From Chloroflexota bacterium (GTDB lineage Bacteria; Chloroflexota; Anaerolineae; 4572-78; J111): DNA of 5,031 bases. The notes under the pieces are model-generated. The model had not been told where the DNA came from, did no database searches, and saw only the letters and a program-made list of their open reading frames with translations. Each line of letters starts with the position of its first letter. Positions within the stretch are counted from its first letter, which is position 1. A program made the translations under genes and the position numbers. Shown in pieces: positions 1-5,031 of the stretch. The stretch covers positions 1 through 5,031 of the forward strand of contig RFJF01000659.1 in assembly GCA_003695455.1 (NCBI GenBank). The letters are read 5' to 3'.

Positions 1-443
1 CGCCGCCGGAACTGTTCAACGAGGTCTGGCTCAATTCTGAGCCGCTCAAACTGGCCGACCTGCGCGGCAAGGTGGTCATTGTTGAATTCTGGACGTTTGG
101 CTGAATTAACTGCATCCACGTAATTCCCTCGTTGAGGGAATGGCACAACAAATATGCAGACCAGGGGTTGGTCATCATCGGTGTGCACACCCCGGAATTT
201 GGTTACGAAAAAGAGATTGCCAACGTAGAAGAGGCGCTGGTTCGGCTGGACGTGCCCTACCCGGTCGCCATTGACAACGACTGGCAAACCTGGCGCAGCT
301 ACAAAAAACCGTTCAACCAGCGCTACTGGCCCAGCAAATACATCATTGATAAAGCGGGCAACGTGCGCAGCATTCACATTGGCGAAGGCCGCTACGCCGA
401 GCAGGAAGCCATTATTCAGGCTCTGCTGGCCGAGGACCTGTAA
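1..443 (+). CDS. Thioredoxin-fold (TlpA/DipZ-type redoxin) selenoprotein, UxxC active site, 5'-partial
   Basis: This is the C-terminal 146 codons of a redoxin-domain protein; the reading frame starts at base 3 and the N-terminus lies outside the window. Seen: the family landmarks occur in order, namely WLNSEPL, LADLRGKVV, EFWTFG, then a TGA codon (102-104, visible residue 34), INCI, a REWHNKYADQGLVIIGVHTPEF stretch (written continuously here only as a family landmark), YPVAIDND, and RYWPSKYIID carrying the presumed cis-Pro. Known: relatives have WTYTCINC, with both cysteines forming the redox pair, and usually act as extracytoplasmic thiol-disulfide oxidoreductases. Here the first cysteine position is TGA and the second (TGC, 111-113) is kept, so the motif would be Sec-x-x-Cys. 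Nothing else in the frame is damaged, and the TAA is at 441-443. A TTG at 132 would give only a fragment lacking the active site. Alternatives are a TGC/TGT-to-TGA sequencing error or a recent nonsense mutation; the adjacent hairpin argues against both. The missing N-terminus could be a signal peptide, a CcdA-like membrane domain or another fusion. Confidence 0.85.
102..104 (+). other. In-frame TGA read as selenocysteine (inferred)
   Basis: The TGA replaces the first cysteine of the CxxC motif, the usual place for Sec in thioredoxin-fold selenoproteins. Coding similarity to the family continues without a break on both sides: WTFG before, INCI and the rest of the fold after. A general reassignment of TGA to Trp or Gly is unlikely. 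TGG is used freely for Trp, and TGA appears to end the minus-strand frames at 4912-4914 and 4125-4127. The Sec machinery genes (selA, selB, selC, selD) are not in this window. Confidence 0.8.
110..159 (+). promoter_or_regulatory. Bacterial SECIS element (Sec insertion hairpin)
   Basis: Seen: a perfect 8-bp stem, ATTCCCTC (123-130) with GAGGGAAT (134-141), closes a 3-base loop GTT (131-133). Below it CTGCAT (110-115) pairs perfectly with ATGCAG (154-159), and CC 116-117 can pair with GG 142-143, giving a two-tier hairpin of about 50 nt. Known: bacterial SECIS elements lie inside the coding region directly 3' of the UGA, with a G among the first loop bases recognised by SelB; in E. coli fdhF a G and a U of the loop matter. 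Here the loop begins G-U, and 26 bases separate the UGA from the loop G, within the usual range of roughly 16-37. No T-run follows the stem, so it is not a terminator. The stem contains an AGG arginine codon, which is otherwise almost unused in these genes. Confidence 0.8.
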
Positions 444-460
444 ACCCGGAAACCCATCCC

Positions 461-1165
461 ATGACCCAATCCCAACGAATTCTGGTGGTAGACGACGAAC
501 CGAACATCCGCGAGGTGGTGGAGTTGTACCTGCGCCGCGAAGGCTTTAAAGTAGACGTGGCCGCCGACGGCGCCGCCGCCCTGTCATCCATCGAACAGCA
601 CCCTCCCGATTTGATTGTTCTGGATTTGATGCTGCCGGTGCTGGGCGGCATCCAGTTGACCCGCATTTTGCGCGACAGCCAGCTTTCTGTGCCCATCATC
701 ATGCTCACCGCCAAGGGCGCGGAGGATGACCGGATATCCGGGTTGGAACTGGGCGCGGATGATTACGTGACCAAGCCGTTCAGCCCCAAGGAGCTGGTGG
801 CGCGGGTCAAAGCCGTACTGCGCCGCACCGCCGGTGACAAAGCTAACGCCGACGCGAGCCAGCCGGTGACGATCGGTGCGGTGCAGGCCAACCCCACCAC
901 CCGGCAGGTGCTCAAAGACGGGCGGGAGGTGACGCTCACCGCCAAAGAGTTCGACCTGCTCTGGTTTTTGATGAACCATCCCGGCCAGGTGTTTACCCGC
1001 GACCAACTGCTGGACAACGTCTGGGGTTACGATTTTTTTGGCGATGCCAGCACCGTGACCGTCCACGTGCGGCGGCTGCGTGAAAAAATCGAGGCCAAAC
1101 CCACCAAACCGGTCTACATCCTCACTGTGTGGGGCGTGGGCTACAAATTTGCAACGGATGCGTAA
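461..1165 (+). CDS. OmpR/PhoB-family DNA-binding response regulator
   Basis: A 234-residue cytoplasmic transcription regulator of normal family length. The receiver domain (about residues 5-120) has the acidic pair D11/D12, phospho-acceptor D55 in LIVLDLMLP, switch residue T83 and conserved K105 in TKPF. The C-terminal winged-helix domain (about 135-232) shows TLTAKEFDLL, QVFTRDQLLDNVWGYDF, the recognition-helix region TVTVHVRRLREKI, and a final VWGVGYKF. It is expected to be phosphorylated by the histidine kinase encoded 3 bases downstream and then bind promoter repeats; its targets cannot be read from this window. The ATG at 461 starts 17 bases after the selenoprotein stop and fits directly before the receiver's first strand (RILVVDDE). 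No strong Shine-Dalgarno is visible; a GGAAA stretch lies roughly 9 bases upstream. Translation may depend on read-through from the upstream gene. Confidence 0.95.
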   Translation: MTQSQRILVVDDEPNIREVVELYLRREGFKVDVAADGAAALSSIEQHPPDLIVLDLMLPVLGGIQLTRILRDSQLSVPIIMLTAKGAEDDRISGLELGADDYVTKPFSPKELVARVKAVLRRTAGDKANADASQPVTIGAVQANPTTRQVLKDGREVTLTAKEFDLLWFLMNHPGQVFTRDQLLDNVWGYDFFGDASTVTVHVRRLREKIEAKPTKPVYILTVWGVGYKFATDA

Positions 1166-1168
1166 CCG

Positions 1169-2404
1169 ATGTTAAAACTGAATTGGCGCGAACTGTGGCC
1201 CACCCTTTTGGGATTGGGCGGGGCGTTTGTGGCGGCCATCGGCATTGCCATTTACGTGATGCAGGCCCCCACCGGCGACCTGCGCGACCTGATTCGCTTT
1301 TTGCTGACTTCCAGCGTGCCCTCGCTGGTGGTGGGGTATCTGGTGTTTCTGGTGGGCCGCCGCTGGCTGCGCTCTATCCGGCAGAAGGTCTTGCTGGCCT
1401 ACGGGCTGGGCATCGGCATTGCCATCATCAACATTTACGTGACCTCGCAGTTGATGTTTGTCTCTCAGCACGATTTTCTGCTGCTGGGGCTGCTGCTGAT
1501 TTTTGCCGGCCTGCTGTCGGCGTCATTTGGATTTTTGCTGGCCTCAAATATGACCCGCTCGCTGCGGCGGCTGGAGCGCGGGGCCAACCAACTTGCCACC
1601 GGCGATTTTTCGGCGCGGGTGCATCTGGCGGAAAAGGACGAGTTGTCGCATCTGGCGGAATCGTTCAACAAAATGGCCGATGATTTGCAGGCGGCGGCGG
1701 CCCGGCAAAAGGCGCTGGAGCAGGCTCGCCGCGATTTGATTGCCGCCGTCAGCCATGACCTGCGCACGCCCATCACCTCTATCCGGGCCATGATTGAGGC
1801 GCTCAGCGACGGCGTGGTCAGCGACCCGGACAGCGTGCAGCGCTACTACGCCAACATCCGCACCCAAACCCACAACCTGTCTACCCTCATCAACGATTTG
1901 TTTGAGCTATCGCAACTGGAAACCGAGCAGGTGCAGCTTCATTTGGAGCCGGTCAATTTGAATGACCTGTTGTCTGACGTGGTAGAGGCCATGCAGGCCC
2001 AGGCGCAGGCCAAAGAAATTTCGCTGCGCGGGATATTCTGCGAGGATTTGCCCATTATTCAGGCCGAAATGGTTAAAGTCCAGCGGGTGCTGTTCAACCT
2101 GGTACAGAACGCCATCCGGCACACCTCGGCGCGGGGGCGGATTGAGGTGAAAACCGCGCACGGGTTGCAGGGCGTGCGGGTTGATGTGACCGACACCGGC
2201 GAGGGAATCCCGGCGGATGATTTGCCGCACATCTTTGATCAGTTTTTCAGGGGAGAAAAAAGCCGCAGCCGCCAGACGGGCGGCGCGGGCTTGGGGTTGG
2301 CCATTGCGCAGCGGATTGTTGAGGCCCACCACGGCCAGATTTGGGTAGAAAGCCAGGCCGGGCAGGGAACAACGTTCAGTTTTGTGCTGCCCGTGACCGG
2401 GTAG
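1169..2404 (+). CDS. Membrane sensor histidine kinase with HAMP domain
   Basis: A 411-residue inner-membrane kinase paired with the preceding regulator. Four hydrophobic segments occupy about residues 11-31, 46-63, 74-97 and 104-126, with only short connecting loops. There is no large extracytoplasmic sensor domain, so the signal is probably sensed within or near the membrane. A HAMP linker follows (about 127-180, ending ELSHLAESFNKMADDL). The HisKA domain carries phospho-acceptor H196 in AVSHDLRTPITSI. The HATPase_c domain has an N box with N314 (LVQNAIRH), a G1 box DTGEGI at 342-347, an F box FDQFF at 356-360 and a G2 box GGAGLGLAI at 371-379. All catalytic motifs are intact. The ATG follows the regulator's TAA by 3 bases, which suggests translational coupling. 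The gene ends TAG at 2402-2404, tail-to-tail with a minus-strand gene and with no terminator between them. The ligand is unknown. Confidence 0.95.
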   Translation: MLKLNWRELWPTLLGLGGAFVAAIGIAIYVMQAPTGDLRDLIRFLLTSSVPSLVVGYLVFLVGRRWLRSIRQKVLLAYGLGIGIAIINIYVTSQLMFVSQHDFLLLGLLLIFAGLLSASFGFLLASNMTRSLRRLERGANQLATGDFSARVHLAEKDELSHLAESFNKMADDLQAAAARQKALEQARRDLIAAVSHDLRTPITSIRAMIEALSDGVVSDPDSVQRYYANIRTQTHNLSTLINDLFELSQLETEQVQLHLEPVNLNDLLSDVVEAMQAQAQAKEISLRGIFCEDLPIIQAEMVKVQRVLFNLVQNAIRHTSARGRIEVKTAHGLQGVRVDVTDTGEGIPADDLPHIFDQFFRGEKSRSRQTGGAGLGLAIAQRIVEAHHGQIWVESQAGQGTTFSFVLPVTG

Positions 2405-2406
2405 AA

Positions 2407-2796
2407 CTACGCTTCCGGGAGTTTGAGCGTCCGTTTGATTTTGGCGTCAATGCGTTGAATGTTAGGCGGCTTGCTGAAAAAGGCGTCTGCGTCGGCGCAG
2501 GCGCGGCGGGTTTTGGCATCGGTGTAGGCCGACAGCATAAAAATGGGGATGGCTGCGGTTTTTGGGTTGGCCCGCAGCACTTTGATGGCCTCAATGCCGT
2601 CCATAATTGGCATGCGGATGTCCATCAGAATGACGTCCGGCTGCCACTGCTCCGCTTTTTCAACCCCCTCTTTGCCGTTAGAGGCCGTTTCCGTTTCGTA
2701 CCCAAAATGTTGCAACATCCGGCTGAGCGTATATTGCAAATTTTCATCATCTTCCACGTACAGCACGCGGATGGGGGCGGGCCCGGTTGACGTCAT
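2407..2796 (-). CDS. Single-domain response regulator (CheY-like receiver)
   Basis: 129 residues consisting of one receiver domain and no output domain. Key residues are present: acidic E15/D16/D17 (VEDDE), phospho-acceptor D59 in VILMDIRMP, switch S89 (MLSAY) and K109 in FFSKPP. Such stand-alone receivers act through protein contacts or as phosphorelay intermediates. Its pairing with the neighbouring kinase is possible but not shown, since it is convergently transcribed. The start ATG (2794-2796) is preceded by GAGGA with about 7 bases of spacing, a good ribosome-binding site. The end is TAG at 2407-2409. The N-terminal extension TSTGPAP before the first strand is short and low in complexity. 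The double proline after K109 (KPP) is slightly unusual, because KPF/KPI is more common. Confidence 0.93.
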   Translation of the reverse strand: MTSTGPAPIRVLYVEDDENLQYTLSRMLQHFGYETETASNGKEGVEKAEQWQPDVILMDIRMPIMDGIEAIKVLRANPKTAAIPIFMLSAYTDAKTRRACADADAFFSKPPNIQRIDAKIKRTLKLPEA

Positions 2797-2902
2797 CAGA
2801 TTTTCCTCAAAATGAGTTTGCCTGCAAGTTCACCTGGAGCCGTGAAAAAACAACCACAAGGTATCGTATAATTTTTAACACAATCAGGCAAAAGTTAGAA
2901 AG

Positions 2903-2931
2903 AGTATACTCAATAATCGTCAATCAGTCCA
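2903..2931 (-). promoter_or_regulatory. Candidate sigma-70-type promoter for the single-domain regulator
   Basis: On the minus strand TGGACT (2931-2926, -35-like, 4 of 6) is separated by 17 bases from TATACT (2908-2903, -10-like, 5 of 6). The start site would lie near 2896, leaving about 100 bases of leader before the ATG at 2796. A weaker alternative uses TTGCCT (2891-2886) with TACGAT (2868-2863). Both lie in the AT-rich intergenic stretch 2797-3003, where no gene is visible. The assignment rests only on consensus matching. Confidence 0.35.
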
Positions 2932-3003
2932 GCGAACTTGACCCGCTTCGGCACAGCAAACCTTAAAGTTATGTTAAATTTTGGTGCGATATTCCGCCAA
3001 CAC

Positions 3004-3037
3004 AAAAAGCCGGAAACCCCGCAGGATTTCCGGCTTT
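3004..3037 (-). terminator. Rho-independent terminator
   Basis: A perfect 11-bp inverted repeat: AAAGCCGGAAA (3006-3016) pairs with TTTCCGGCTTT (3027-3037) around a 10-base loop. Read on the minus strand, the GC-rich stem runs straight into TTTTTGTG. It lies 37 bases past the stop of the two-TM gene, ending the minus-strand unit and insulating the regulator gene further on. On the plus strand the nearest T-run is 4 bases past the stem, so activity there would be weaker, and no plus-strand gene needs it. Confidence 0.85.
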
Positions 3038-3073
3038 CACGTTTTTCCAACACCTTTGAACCGGCGGCCCCGG

Positions 3074-3247
3074 CTACATGTGATTGATGTATCGCTGCCG
3101 CAGAACCAGCCCCAGCCCCAGCAAAATCCCGGCAATCAAAGCCGGCCCCGCGCCGCCGAACCCCGGCAGCAGCAACATTGAGGCCAGCACCACCACGGCT
3201 ACCCACAGCCCAACCATGGCACGGTAAACACCTTGCGGATTTAACAT
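3074..3247 (-). CDS. Small two-TM membrane protein, unknown function
   Basis: 57 residues, starting at ATG 3247-3245 with a clear GGAGG (3259-3255) 7 bases upstream; the stop is TAG. This start is preferred over longer in-frame versions because of the ribosome-binding site. Two hydrophobic segments (about residues 11-28 and 33-49) are joined by a glycine-rich turn PGFGGAG. R9 and then R50/R52 flank them, which fits a membrane hairpin with both ends in the cytoplasm. The gene begins 38 bases after the secreted-protein stop and ends just before a strong terminator, so it is probably cotranscribed with that gene. No family is recognised. It might serve as a small membrane partner, but that is only inference. 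Confidence 0.7.
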   Translation of the reverse strand: MLNPQGVYRAMVGLWVAVVVLASMLLLPGFGGAGPALIAGILLGLGLVLRQRYINHM

Positions 3248-3285
3248 TGTTTTGCCTCCGTCACGTTCTGCACGATTACGGCCGG

Positions 3286-3948
3286 TTACGGAACCTGCCT
3301 TGCTAACTGCGCCAGCGGGCAAACAATGACCGGATCGTCCGGCGTCCCAATGTTGACGTTGCACACGTTCGGATCGCCGGTGGAATCATCAAGGAACCAC
3401 TGTGGCGTGGCGTTAGCCGCGTCACCGTGGAAGACAATGTGATTTTCAACCTGCGCCCCCATTGGATTGGTCAGCATACCGTTGTGCAGCGCGCCGGCCG
3501 GCAGTTCATCAATGCCGGCCTGCCCGGTTTTGAGTTCGCCTTCAAACTCGATCTTGCCGTTGTCCTCCGCCACACCGGCGTCGGCCCAGATGATAGCTAC
3601 TTCGGCGGCCGGGTTGCCAATATCCGGCAAATCGCACGGTGTAGTGGCGCATCCGGCCGGGTTGTTAAAAATAACCCACCAGACTGTGTACACGCCATTA
3701 CTGATGAGCTTTTTGGTTTTTATTTTGACCTTGATGTTGTCGTTGCCGCGTTCCAGCGTTGATTTGCCGACCTTTTTGACCTCGCTGTACAAGCCGTCTT
3801 CCACAAACGTCATCACCCCGACTTTGCTTTTCTTGTTGCCGTCGGCCTGCACGCCGGAATCTCCCAATGCCCCGGACAACAGCGCCACCAGACTCAGTAC
3901 CACTGCCGCTGCCAGCGCGACGGTCAATTTTTTGACTATGCCTCCCAT
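3286..3948 (-). CDS. Secreted protein of unknown function with four cysteines
   Basis: 220 residues. The N-terminus is a Sec-type signal peptide: K6/K7, then a hydrophobic core from about 9 to 28, with likely cleavage near the VQA-D site at 35/36. The mature part begins with a lysine-rich stretch. It then shows the core GVYTVWWVIFNNP followed by C100 and C105 (GCATTPCDLPDIGNPA), and later HNGMLTNPMGAQVENHIVFHG, DDSTGDPNVC and C210. I recognise the WWVIFNNP...C..C pattern as recurring in exported bacterial proteins but know no assigned function. The four cysteines (100, 105, 196, 210) suggest two disulfides. The region 75-175 looks all-beta, with alternating hydrophobic residues. The ATG is preceded by AAAGGG with about 9 bases of spacing. 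No CxxCH or protease motif is seen, so it is not a haem protein. Confidence 0.8.
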   Translation of the reverse strand: MGGIVKKLTVALAAAVVLSLVALLSGALGDSGVQADGNKKSKVGVMTFVEDGLYSEVKKVGKSTLERGNDNIKVKIKTKKLISNGVYTVWWVIFNNPAGCATTPCDLPDIGNPAAEVAIIWADAGVAEDNGKIEFEGELKTGQAGIDELPAGALHNGMLTNPMGAQVENHIVFHGDAANATPQWFLDDSTGDPNVCNVNIGTPDDPVIVCPLAQLARQVP

Positions 3949-4054
3949 AGTTTTCTACCCTTTCGTATTAATTCAATTCAACCGTTCAACGTGTTAACAA
4001 GCCTCCCAAACAACGCGCTCGATTGTATTTGTTGATCACCCCCTTTGGTGCAGA

Positions 4055-4069
4055 ATCCGGAATCCGGAT
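4055..4069. repeat. Short palindrome/tandem repeat in the intergenic gap
   Basis: The 176-base gap 3949-4124 between the barrel-like gene and the secreted-protein gene holds a 15-base perfect palindrome, ATCCGGA-A-TCCGGAT, which also reads as a tandem AATCCGG pair. A second GATTCC arm at 4074-4079 can pair with GGAATC nearby. Without a T-run it is not a convincing terminator. It could be an operator or a small transcript-end structure. Promoter matches upstream of the secreted-protein gene are weak (TTGTTA at 4000-3995 with TTGAAT at 3976-3971). Confidence 0.4.
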
Positions 4070-4124
4070 GTCAGATTCCAGGCAGATTGGATTGAAAACC
4101 CAACCGGCGGGATTGTTGTTACGT

Positions 4125-4435
4125 TCAGCCCACGGACTGGTACAGGCGATCCACAATGCTGCTGGAGATGAACAGGTTTTGCTCCCGCGCCTCGCCAATC
4201 AGGTCCAAATACCCGGCGTCCTGCTCGATGGCTTTCATTGTTTCTTCATACGCCGCCAGCGACTCGTAATTGCCCACCCAGTGGATTTGCCAGACCGGGC
4301 CGCCCACGTTGCGCATTACCTGCACGTTGCCGCCGCGTATATTTTGGTGATGTGCGTGGCAACCTTAACGGCCCACATAAGGGCGGTGGTTCCCTTTCCA
4401 TCGTGTACGTCGGCGGTTCGAACCATGGTTATCAT
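4125..4435 (-). pseudogene. Frameshifted small alpha/beta-barrel-like (NIPSNAP/EthD-like?) protein
   Basis: The true start is ATG 4435-4433, preceded by AAAGGAG at ideal spacing. It encodes MITMVRTADVHDGKGTTAL..., then WAVKVATHITKI. In that frame the protein ends at TAA 4318-4316 after 39 codons. The next frame continues smoothly as GGNVQVMRNVGGPVWQIHW, NYESLAAYEETMKAI and so on to TGA 4127-4125. The junction lies within about 4331-4342 (ATATACGCGGCGG on the minus strand). Deleting one AT, or adding one base, restores a single protein of about 102-103 residues. Seen: two halves that fit together as one short beta-alpha-beta protein. Known: small proteins of the dimeric alpha+beta barrel superfamily have this size and 'I-H-W...y-e-S-L-A-a-y-E' style. 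The exact family and function are inference. It starts 38 bases after the cytochrome c stop, so it is likely cotranscribed. It may be a real pseudogene or a sequence error. Confidence 0.75.
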
Positions 4436-4473
4436 TTTTTGCTCCTTTGCGATAGCTACAAAATTAATAATTG

Positions 4474-4881
4474 CTACTGCGTCAGTAAAAACGCAATCAA
4501 ATCATTGATGTCTTCTTCTTTCAGAAATACCTTCAGCCCTTTCATCATTTCGTCCTCGTAGCCGTCTACCAGGTACGCGCCGGGGTCCACAATGGATTGG
4601 TGCAGGTACTCCACCGCCGACAATTCCGGCATGCGCTCTCCGGCGCGCCGGGCAATGCCCTGGAGCGACGGCCCCGAGTTCCTATCGCTGCCATCCAGCG
4701 AGTGGCAGCCGGTGCAGCCCTGTTTTGTTGACGGGGTGATCAGCCCGCCGCCGGTTTCAAAGATTTCGCGGCCCCGTTCCGGGTTGCCGATGTCCAGCGG
4801 ATTGACTGCTGCCGCCTCCGCTCCGCACGCAGACAGCAGAGCGGCCAAACTCAAGACAATTACCAGCCAGCTACGTTTCAT
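4474..4881 (-). CDS. Lipoprotein monohaem cytochrome c
   Basis: 135 residues. The N-terminus (MKRSW, then a hydrophobic run) ends in a lipobox L16-S17-A18-C19, so it is predicted to be exported, lipid-modified at C19 and anchored on the outer face of the membrane. One haem-binding motif C56-T-G-C59-H60 lies in the KQGCTGCHSLDG context. The axial methionine is probably M112 or M113 (YEDEMMKGL). A C-terminal helix EEDINDLIAFLL is typical of class I cytochromes c. Known role of the family: one-electron carrier between respiratory complexes or to a terminal oxidase. The length is normal. AGAAGG lies 7 bases before the ATG, and the gene begins 30 bases after the stop of the partial upstream frame. 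The stop is TAG. Confidence 0.92.
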   Translation of the reverse strand: MKRSWLVIVLSLAALLSACGAEAAAVNPLDIGNPERGREIFETGGGLITPSTKQGCTGCHSLDGSDRNSGPSLQGIARRAGERMPELSAVEYLHQSIVDPGAYLVDGYEDEMMKGLKVFLKEEDINDLIAFLLTQ

Positions 4882-4911
4882 CGTGCATCCTTCTCATGTT
4901 GACGTGCCTAA

Positions 4912-5031
4912 TCAGTTCCACACCGCCGATTGCCCGCCTTCGCTGCGGGCCAACAGGTAGGCCCACAGTAGTGGGATGGGTTTCGACCCAGTCTGCTGAA
5001 TCATCGAATCGCGGTCACTGGCCTCAACCGC
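4912..5031 (-). CDS. C-terminal fragment of an unrecognised protein (partial)
   Basis: An open frame enters from the window's right edge and runs 39 codons to TGA 4914-4912, in phase with GCG at 5031-5029. The peptide ends ...PIPLLWAYLLARSEGGQSAVWN. It shows no TM segment or cofactor motif that I recognise. Its place, 30 bases before the cytochrome c start and on the same strand, suggests the end of a cotranscribed gene, possibly another electron-transport component, but this is inference. The DNA also holds several short hairpins (4932-4950, 4962-4975, 4977-4990), so a non-coding structured region is an alternative. Confidence 0.5.
   Translation of the reverse strand, partial: AVEASDRDSMIQQTGSKPIPLLWAYLLARSEGGQSAVWN

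Noticed and set aside
102..104. TGA as a reassigned Trp or Gly codon
   Set aside because: TGG is used throughout for Trp, other frames end at TGA, and Cys is what the family has at this position. GC-rich base composition also does not fit the code-4 or code-25 lineages.
132..443. A separate short gene starting at TTG 132
   Set aside because: It would begin inside the thioredoxin fold after the active site and inside the hairpin. The frame upstream of the TGA clearly belongs to the same domain.
584..1066. Long minus-strand open frame opposite the OmpR regulator
   Set aside because: It is a GC-rich shadow of a gene with complete family motifs. The peptide shows no recognisable domain and no ribosome-binding site was noted.
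2867..2872. Perfect TATAAT on the plus strand as a promoter
   Set aside because: No reasonable -35 box lies upstream and no plus-strand gene lies downstream; it would transcribe against the minus-strand unit and meet the 3004-3037 hairpin.
3986..4198. Minus-strand frame through the intergenic gap, with a GGGGGTG motif near 4040
   Set aside because: The purine-rich motif is not followed by a well-placed start codon leading to a credible protein; the peptide lacks any family character and overlaps the barrel-like gene's 3' end.
4411..4425. GGCGGTTCGAACC resembling a tRNA T-arm
   Set aside because: No acceptor, D or anticodon arms can be built around it, and it codes for the start of the barrel-like protein on the minus strand.

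Overview
The window looks like a piece of a GC-rich environmental bacterial genome, probably Chloroflexota (Anaerolineae/Caldilineae-like). That placement is an impression from protein style: a DipZ/TlpA-type thioredoxin domain, an OmpR/sensor-kinase pair, a lipoprotein cytochrome c and a secreted protein with a 'TVWWVIFNNP' core. No marker gene is present to prove it. The window is almost fully coding, and no gene-free stretch exceeds about 280 bases.

Left part, plus strand (1-2404): the 3' part of a thioredoxin-fold gene, then an OmpR-family response regulator 17 bases later and a four-TM sensor histidine kinase 3 bases after that. All three could share one transcript. The thioredoxin gene holds the main discovery. 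Its reading frame is open from the window edge to a TAA at 441-443, except for one in-frame TGA at 102-104. That TGA sits exactly where the first cysteine of the family's CxxC active site belongs (W-T-F-G-[TGA]-I-N-C). Just after it lies a perfect 8-bp stem with a GTT loop (123-141), nested in an outer 6-bp stem (110-115 with 154-159). This is the position, spacing and loop expected of a bacterial SECIS element. I read the gene as a selenoprotein with a UxxC redox motif, and ordinary gene calling would cut it to a fragment starting at 132.

Middle (2407-3073): a single-domain response regulator on the minus strand, tail-to-tail with the kinase with 2 bases between the stop codons. Upstream of it is an AT-rich intergenic region with a plausible minus-strand promoter and, at its far end, the terminator of the next minus-strand unit.

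Right part, minus strand (3004-5031), in transcription order: the C-terminal tail of an unrecognised protein, a lipoprotein monohaem cytochrome c, a small alpha/beta-barrel-like protein broken by a frameshift, a 176-base gap, a secreted four-cysteine protein of unknown function, a 57-residue two-TM protein, and a strong Rho-independent terminator. The cytochrome suggests a link to electron transport outside the membrane. No direct functional link between this block and the selenoprotein/two-component block can be shown from the sequence.
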